Origin: Enoplosus armatus
Taxonomy: Eukaryota > Chordata > Actinopteri > Centrarchiformes > Enoplosidae
Direction of reading: 5' to 3'
Assembly: GCF_043641665.1 (NCBI RefSeq)
Contig: NC_092203.1
Coordinates: forward strand, 7,114,067-7,178,066
Length of the DNA stretch: 64,000 nucleotides
The translations under genes were made by a program, and so were the position numbers. Under the pieces are notes generated by a model. The model saw only the letters and a program-made list of their open reading frames with translations. It was not told the DNA's origin and ran no database searches. This document shows positions 58,574-64,000 of the stretch, piece by piece; position 1 is the stretch's first letter; each line of letters begins with the position of its first letter.

Positions 58574-58581
58574 ACATTCCA
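58574..58581 (+). promoter_or_regulatory. miR-1/miR-206 seed match (8mer)
   Basis: ACATTCCA is the full 8mer for miR-1 and miR-206. Both are established muscle microRNA regulators of HDAC4 in mammals. Confidence 0.65.
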
Positions 58582-59159
58582 CTTGTTACTCGTTTAATTT
58601 GTCTTTCTTTTTTATTTTTTTGTAGAAACTTTTAATACTACTCTTTCTTTTTCCGCCGTCTGCTCGCGCCAACTTTAACTCTTTGCATGGTTTGTGAGTC
58701 AGCATGCCTGCTTGTCTATGTAACAAAAATGTATTTGCACAATAGAAGAAGAACACTGGAGGACTTAAAAAAGAAAAAACCTCCCATGGCAACTCCCAAG
58801 AGCACCAGGCAGGACGGTTTTCTTCCTCTCTGGTGTGCAAACAATTCAAAAGACTTTGTCCAAATGACTCCACTGAGAAACATTTGATATTGTTCTTATT
58901 GAATATCGTTTCCAATAAGTGATTTTAACATGATTCAGCACTTACAACATGTACGGACTGTGCTAAAGAGAAACACGCTCTGCCAAACCTGCTACATTCA
59001 TACCTTAAAAAGACTCTCCCAAAGAATGTTCCTCTTTCAAAGATCTTTGAACGGGCACTGTAACGGTAGAGAAATGACAGATATCGGCTGAGAAAAGGTT
59101 TTGAAAAAGGGCATCGTCGTTTTGATTGTCACATCCACCTCGGCCAGTTCTATATATAT

Positions 59160-59167
59160 AACCACTG
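59160..59167 (+). promoter_or_regulatory. miR-140-5p seed match
   Basis: AACCACTG is complementary to bases 1-8 of miR-140-5p. HDAC4 was described as a target of this cartilage microRNA. Confidence 0.6.
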
Positions 59168-59362
59168 TGGCTCAAGAGCAATTCTCGGTTTACATGTAAA
59201 TGGATAAAAAAAGTTATTTTTTGTTTGTTGTTTGTCTCTATTGATGAAAAATGTTATCTTTCTTTGGGACCTACGCTTTGGACATTTCATCTCTGACATC
59301 ATCTATAAAATATATTTCTGAAAAATACAAGAATCTGCGGTTGTGTGGTTTCTCTTTATTGG

Positions 59363-59368
59363 ATTAAA
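59363..59368 (+). terminator. candidate hdac4 polyadenylation signal ATTAAA
   Basis: ATTAAA is followed by AAAAGGTCAGGATTGGGG. Cleavage would fall at about 59380-59400. No cleavage-site data exist here and distal AATAAA motifs could be used instead. Confidence 0.45.
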
Positions 59369-59400
59369 AAAAGGTCAGGATTGGGGAACCTTTGGTGCTA

Positions 59401-60700
59401 TTGCAGGTATTCTTCACATCAATAACAAGCCGTCTGGACAAAATCAATTCACCAGATACACTCACTATTAATAGATTTTCTTATCGCTTGTGAAGACATT
59501 TAAAGTGTGTTATCTCTTCTTAATCCCTGACAGGATGGCAGAACTTCAGATTATCTAACTGATGATGCAAAATCAGATTATCAGAGCGACAGAAAACCTG
59601 AGGAAGCTTTTTTTTTTTGCTGCATTTTTGCTTTTATCAAATGAATACTCAAAGTCCATGTTAGCGCAACCCAAGTGTAAATAATCAATAGTGCTGCTTG
59701 TAGTTGAATTCCTGAAATGTATTTAGGAAGACAGAACAGCTGAGAATAAGAGAAAGTACATTATCCACCCAGCACATGACAGCAATGATAGTGCAAAGTA
59801 TGTCACCACTGAAACGAAGACATACGAGAGGCACCAAGTCTCAGCTGACTTCTCGCTGAGTGGAAAATCTAATTACAAGACCCAATATCACAAGTGTGCA
59901 CACTGGATTTAGTCAAAGTCCAAAGCAGCAGCTATCAGGTGACCTCCTTCCTCCTCAAATGAAGAATTCTTTGGTCTCTAAAATGTCACAAAATGGCATA
60001 AAAATTCCCATTATTACCTCCAGAAGCCAAAGTTGAAATAGTCAAACAGCTTGTTTTGTTCGACCAACTGTCCAAAACCCAAAGATATTTCGTTTATCAT
60101 CATAGAAGACTCAGAAAACCAGCAAAAGTGTTTTTTAAGAAGCTGGAAAGAAAGAATTTGTTGGGGGTTTTTTTCAATTAAAAAATGCCTAAAGAAATAA
60201 AAGGATATAATTACACTGAAAGGGGGAGGGGGAAGAAGAATACATAGAAGACGAAAATATTGGCATCACATGTACAGGGTCACATGAATAAAAGATGACA
60301 ATATTATGAGAATTAATGAATGGACCAATTTAAAAAAGAAAGCTAATATATGCCTGTTTCTCTAATAATAGTTGTCTAATGAGTAATTAATAACAATATT
60401 CACTAAATTACTTTGGGGGGTTTTTAACAAGCCAATCGTTGCTCATATAATATTAAAACAGTAATAAACTATTTATATGGCGCACATAGCAATACAAAGT
60501 GCTTTACAAAAACAAAAATAGTGAAGTAAAATAAGACTTACAATACAAAAAAATACAACATAAAAGAATAAAATAGAGCATCATCAGGTACAATTACATA
60601 AAATATATAAAAGAGTCAATCAAAAGCACATTTATATAAGTGGGGTTTTATTTAAAATAGATGAATCGTGTGTTAATCTCAGAAATGTGCGTTTGTGTGT
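59401..60700. other. hdac4-prps intergenic stretch or distal 3'UTR
   Basis: AT-rich. It holds an A/T-rich repeat copy (59975-60180), a reversed LINE/SINE tail (60465-60640), and AATAAA motifs at about 60196, 60287 and 60458. No gene was recognised. Confidence 0.6.
60465..60640 (-). mobile_element. non-LTR retrotransposon tail, reverse orientation
   Basis: ACTATTTATATGGCGCACAT and ACAAAGTGCTTTACAAAAAC are followed by A-rich sequence. This is the same 3'-end signature, reverse-complemented, as at 5613-5760. Confidence 0.6.
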
Positions 60701-60744
60701 TTAGTAAACAAAGCAGCAGCGTAATAAGTGTACATGTGTCAGTG

Positions 60745-60976
60745 GACTACTACACTGTCCAATGAGGGGAGGGCACTTCCCTTTTACCATGCAAATACTG
60801 ACCTGATATTTCCTCTCTGCCCACTGTCCCCACTGCTGCACCAGTGCAATGCCAAGGCTACAACATTAGCAAGCTAATTTTCCCATTTTCATAACCCTTA
60901 AGTGGGGAAGCCTCTCGTGTTTTCTTTACTCTTCTTTCTTGTCTTTTCTCGACAAAGCTGCAGCGGGTTTTCGGAC
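60745..60976 (+). promoter_or_regulatory. prps promoter and 5'UTR
   Basis: A CCAAT box (60759-60763), a GAGGGGAGGGC Sp/KLF-like stretch (60764-60774), and a perfect octamer ATGCAAAT (60789-60796) lie within 220 bp of the start codon. Just before the ATG is pyrimidine-rich sequence (about 60925-60950). The frame is closed upstream by TAA at 60899-60901, which supports the ATG at 60977. Confidence 0.55.
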
Positions 60977-61098
60977 ATGCCTAACATCGTGCTTTTTAGC
61001 GGGAGCTCCCACCACGACCTGTCCCAGAAAGTGGCTGATCGGCTGGGACTGGAGCTGGGGAAAGTGATAACGAAGAAGTTCAGCAACCAGGAGACATG
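60977..61098 (+). CDS. prps2: prps exon 1, phosphoribosyl-pyrophosphate synthetase (partial gene)
   Basis: PRPS makes PRPP from ribose-5-phosphate and ATP for purine, pyrimidine and NAD synthesis in the cytosol. The 122-nt coding exon reads [20 protein letters not shown], then [20 protein letters not shown] and two bases of codon 41. FSGSSH is the PRPS N-terminal signature; F35, N37 and E39 (KFSNQET) are ATP-binding residues. IVLFSG fits PRPS2 better than PRPS1 (IKIFSG), but a fish prps1-type paralogue is not excluded. The frame requires the exon to end at 61098, giving a GC donor (GCGAGT, 61099-61104). About 280 further residues lie beyond the right edge. Confidence 0.92.
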
Positions 61099-64000
61099 GC
61101 GAGTAGATTTTTAATCTGTATACGACGCTTATTGTTCGCTCGGCTTTTGACAGCTTCACGTTTAAAGCATTAGCTGCAGATTTTTTGTCGGTAGAGCGGA
61201 TAGCTGTTCGTGTTGCTTCAGCCTCGGTATCACATGTGGGTAGGTTAGCTTGAAGCTAACAATAGTTTACTATTCAGCGGGCAGCTACACGTGACTAGCT
61301 AGCCACATGTAAACACACCAGGCTAGCAAGCTTATAGCAAGCTAACTCCAGTGTGTCCTTTATCGGACGGCTTTGCTAGCCCATTATTATTTTCATTGAG
61401 TTTTTGATTAGCACACGTGCCTGGTTTGTGTAACCGTTTAAACCGACCCAAACTGGCAGAACCAGAGTAGCTGTGAAGTTACGCAACGTTATGTTTTGTT
61501 CGCTGCGTATCTTGCTAACGACGCTAACGGTGCGTCTGTTTCCCGTGTGATGGGTGATTACGGAGGAGGCACTTGAGGTGTCGGGCCAAATTTCGTACGT
61601 GTTGCAAAGTGTTCCCCCGAGCCCATTCTGTGAGTCTAAACTATGTAGAATAACCCCACACACGATAAGGAAGGGGTGCTTGTTTTATTGCTCCGTTAAA
61701 ATGTTAAATCTGAGCTATAAAGCTGCTCGTTTTGAAGTGGGAACAGGTTGTTACGGGTCTACCAAATTTGACGTGACACCTTAACGCCTTCACCTAGCTA
61801 GCTGGGTACTGTTAGCTAGCTTCAGCCCTGAAACCTGTGGATGTGATTAAAAATTGATACAGACATTGGTACATCTACTTAAACACTGGTTCAGACACCA
61901 TTGTTGTCCAGTTTCTGCCGTAAAAATAGCACGACAATCGGGGAATACCGTGTCCGATAATGGATGCTGGTTAGCTTACTGTCGTTTAACATTAATTTAC
62001 GTTAGCAAACAATAATATGGCTTACAAGCATATGACAGGGTTTGACACAACAAAACAAACAACTACAACCACAGCAGTCACTTAAACAGAGGTATTAAAT
62101 GCCAGATGTTGTCTCTAAACTAAGAAGATAACTTGCAGCAGCTCTCCAGTTAGATAAGAATAAAGTTACTGATAGGTAGCTCTTATGACTGCCTGATTTG
62201 ATCGGAAAGTTAGTTACCTCCCCAGTGCTTAAATCACATGCAGTTCATTTGAACTCATTTCCAAAGCCAAGTTGACCATTAGTCGAATCACTGTCTGCAC
62301 GCTAGCAGCCAGCCTCGTTTAATATTAGCATTATGAGGGACTTTTATTACTTTATCGCCTCAAACAGAGTTTGCTAAGGTCGTGCAACTTGTTTGAACCC
62401 TCCTGCATGATGACCTTTTGACTTCATGACCTGTTTGCTTGTCTTTTTTGACCTGAACCCACCACAACACTGTTTGTCCGATGCAGCTTTAAACTCAGCA
62501 TATACTTTAATGTATTTGTGGCCATTCGGCTTTCCAACCATCTCCTCTAAGTGCATTTTATTCTCTTTTCATTCAGTAATAGGAAGCCATGCGCTGCATT
62601 AATGTGTTTTGTGATCCTGTGGCTCAGTGAACACAGCATTAACTTGAGTTGGTTTTTATTCCCGCTGGGGTCACTCACTGCATTGTAATGCACTCTGGAT
62701 AAAAGCATCCACCGAACAGCATATGTTTGGTAATCTTTTCTTTTCATGAGAACTAAAGAGTGTGCTGCAACGCTACAGTTTCCTTGATTAATCAGGGTCG
62801 GAGCTGGAAAAGGTGTCCTGACCCCCTTTATCCCCTGTAAGACCCTCTCTGCTGGTGATGTTTCCACCCACAACTCTAAAATCCAGGGAAAACTCTGATT
62901 ATCCGTGCTGAGGCTTCTCTCTAGGGAACACAGCTGTTTGGACGACACAAAGTGCAAAACAAAGATTATTTTCTCATCCTCGCAGACAAACGGGGAGGTG
63001 AGAGCGGTACGCTAATGACAGCTCTTCTCACAGCTCCGACACAGGTTGTGCCAGGTGACTTGGTCAAAGACCAACGCAGATGGAGTGGATTCTTGGGAAT
63101 TAAACCGCGGGAAGACTTTGTGCGTCCAAATACTACTTTTATAATATACTTTTTTTTATTGACACTGACTTGTAATGTGTCTGAGCATAATTGCTCTAGT
63201 TTAAGGCGGTGATACAAATTTATTGTTTATATGCAACATTATAATCAAAGAACAGGACGGTTGAAAACACTCTGATAAACAGTATATTCAGGATGCATTG
63301 TTGATATGTCCATGATGTGGCTCCTCTGTTTGTCTTTCTATGTATGGAAGAAGTCACCTTCCAGCATTGTGCCACCTCGACTGCTGTTTAATTTTAGCAT
63401 CTGTGGCAGGAAATGTTTTGCTCGAGGTGGTGGCTGTTCATCCTGAATGCCTGAACATACAGTTTGCACATTTTTGCTGTTTCTGCCAGATTTCTGTGTC
63501 GAAGTCGATGCAGAGCTGTGGTCTTCTCTCCTCTGGCATGAAGGAAGTGTTTGAGGTTACCAGCAGACTTCCATTACTGATTTACAGAGCAATATATACT
63601 ATGTAATAATGTAATACAGTCTGTGCTCATATGAATCAGCGGCAATTAACTTTTATTTTTAGTTTGATATGCAGATTATTTTCTCGATTAATCATTAAGT
63701 TTATTAATTATACACAAAACTTAGGTGATGTCTTCAGATTGCTTGTTTTATCCGACCATTTGTCTAAATTAAAATGTATTATAATTAAATAAATAGGTTA
63801 TGAAAATGTTTGCAGATTTTGTAGATCGATTAATTGACTAATCATTTCAGCTCTATAATAAAATGTTAGCTGATGTTAGGGCTAGGTATTGAACCTTAAT
63901 ACTTTCTTGGTACTGACCAAACAGAGAGTCCCTGATTTATATAATAATTTTAAACTATTTTATTATGGCAGAGTTCTTGTGCGGCTGCTTGTGTTTTTAA
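61099..64000 (+). other. prps intron 1 (continues past the window)
   Basis: No second PRPS exon (VEIGESVRGEDVYI) is visible. Contents: AGCTAGCTT-type motifs (61240-61400, 61795-61825), a short teleost repeat tail with GTAATGCACTCTGGATAAAA (62684-62705), and an A/T-rich repeat copy (63660-63860). Small ORFs are not recognisable. Confidence 0.7.
63660..63860 (+). repeat. dispersed A/T-rich repeat copy
   Basis: TTTTCTCGATTAATCATTAA, CTTGTTTTATCCGACCATTT and GATCGATTAATTGACTAATC, ending TCAGCTCTA. It is the same family as the copies at 23925, 50985, 53845 and 59975. Confidence 0.75.

Larger units (their letters stand above)
56061..59400 (+). other. hdac4 3'UTR
   Basis: About 3.3 kb of non-coding sequence follows the stop. 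A first AATAAA lies at 56912-56917 and an ATTAAA at 59363-59368; the UTR may extend to AATAAA signals near 60196 or 60287. It contains seed matches for miR-22 (57450-57457), miR-1/206 (58574-58581), miR-140 (59160-59167) and miR-29 (59393-59400), plus a (CTTT)n tract at 57763-57784. The real end is unknown. Confidence 0.75.

Noticed and set aside
60902..60976. In-frame upstream extension of prps that looks like a signal peptide (hydrophobic [11 protein letters not shown])
   Set aside because: It has no ATG (the frame opens with GTG) and is closed by TAA at 60899-60901. PRPS is a cytosolic enzyme starting MPNI, so the stretch is 5'UTR.
61099..61114. Continuation of the prps frame past the exon (WRVDF then stop)
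   Set aside because: The family sequence continues C/S-VEIG after NQET; the reading here is intronic.
62547..62957. 136-codon minus-strand ORF in prps intron 1
   Set aside because: It covers a teleost repeat tail (GGATAAAAGCATCC) and shows no known domain.

Overview
The window reads as nuclear DNA from a bony fish, most likely a percomorph teleost. The evidence is intron-split vertebrate genes with compact introns, very dense (CA)n/(TG)n microsatellites, and several dispersed repeats and LINE fragments of the kinds common in percomorph genomes. No prokaryotic, organellar or viral genes are visible, and no tRNA, rRNA or CRISPR signal was found.

Three protein genes are supported. (1) Positions 1-362, minus strand: the first two coding exons of aamp (angio-associated migratory cell protein, a WD-repeat protein); the rest lies beyond the left edge. 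(2) Positions 10326-56060, plus strand: a complete hdac4 gene (class IIa histone deacetylase) that I rebuilt as 26 coding exons. All splice phases agree and they add up to a 1093-residue protein (human HDAC4 has 1084). The first coding exon contributes only 22 coding bases (10326-10347). The exons encode the glutamine-rich MEF2-binding coiled coil, three 14-3-3 docking serines, a basic nuclear localisation segment, a SUMO-type site, the zinc-dependent deacetylase domain with the class IIa His in place of Tyr, and a C-terminal nuclear export signal. A 3'UTR of about 3.3 kb follows and carries seed matches to four microRNA families reported to regulate HDAC4. (3) Positions 60977-61098, plus strand: coding exon 1 of a phosphoribosyl-pyrophosphate synthetase (PRPS2-like), with its promoter upstream and the start of a long intron running off the right edge.

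Layout: aamp 5' end and promoter (0-0.7 kb); repeat-bearing intergenic DNA (0.7-7 kb); a CpG-rich block that is the best candidate for the hdac4 promoter and non-coding first exon (about 7.0-7.6 kb); hdac4 5' half with long introns (10.3-43.6 kb); hdac4 3' half with closely packed catalytic exons (43.6-56.1 kb); hdac4 3'UTR (56.1 to about 59.4 kb, perhaps to 60.3 kb); prps promoter, exon 1 and intron 1 (60.7-64 kb).

No unknown multi-gene system is visible. The least ordinary content is in the RNA-processing signals of hdac4. The penultimate exon begins with a perfect donor sequence (GTAAGT), so it is a candidate recursive-splicing exon whose skipping would remove the nuclear export signal. 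One catalytic-domain exon is framed by complementary (TG)n and (CA)n tracts and appears to have lost five codons through donor relocation. A tandem NAGNAG acceptor sits behind a (TG)n tract. Dinucleotide repeats lie directly against many of the gene's splice sites.
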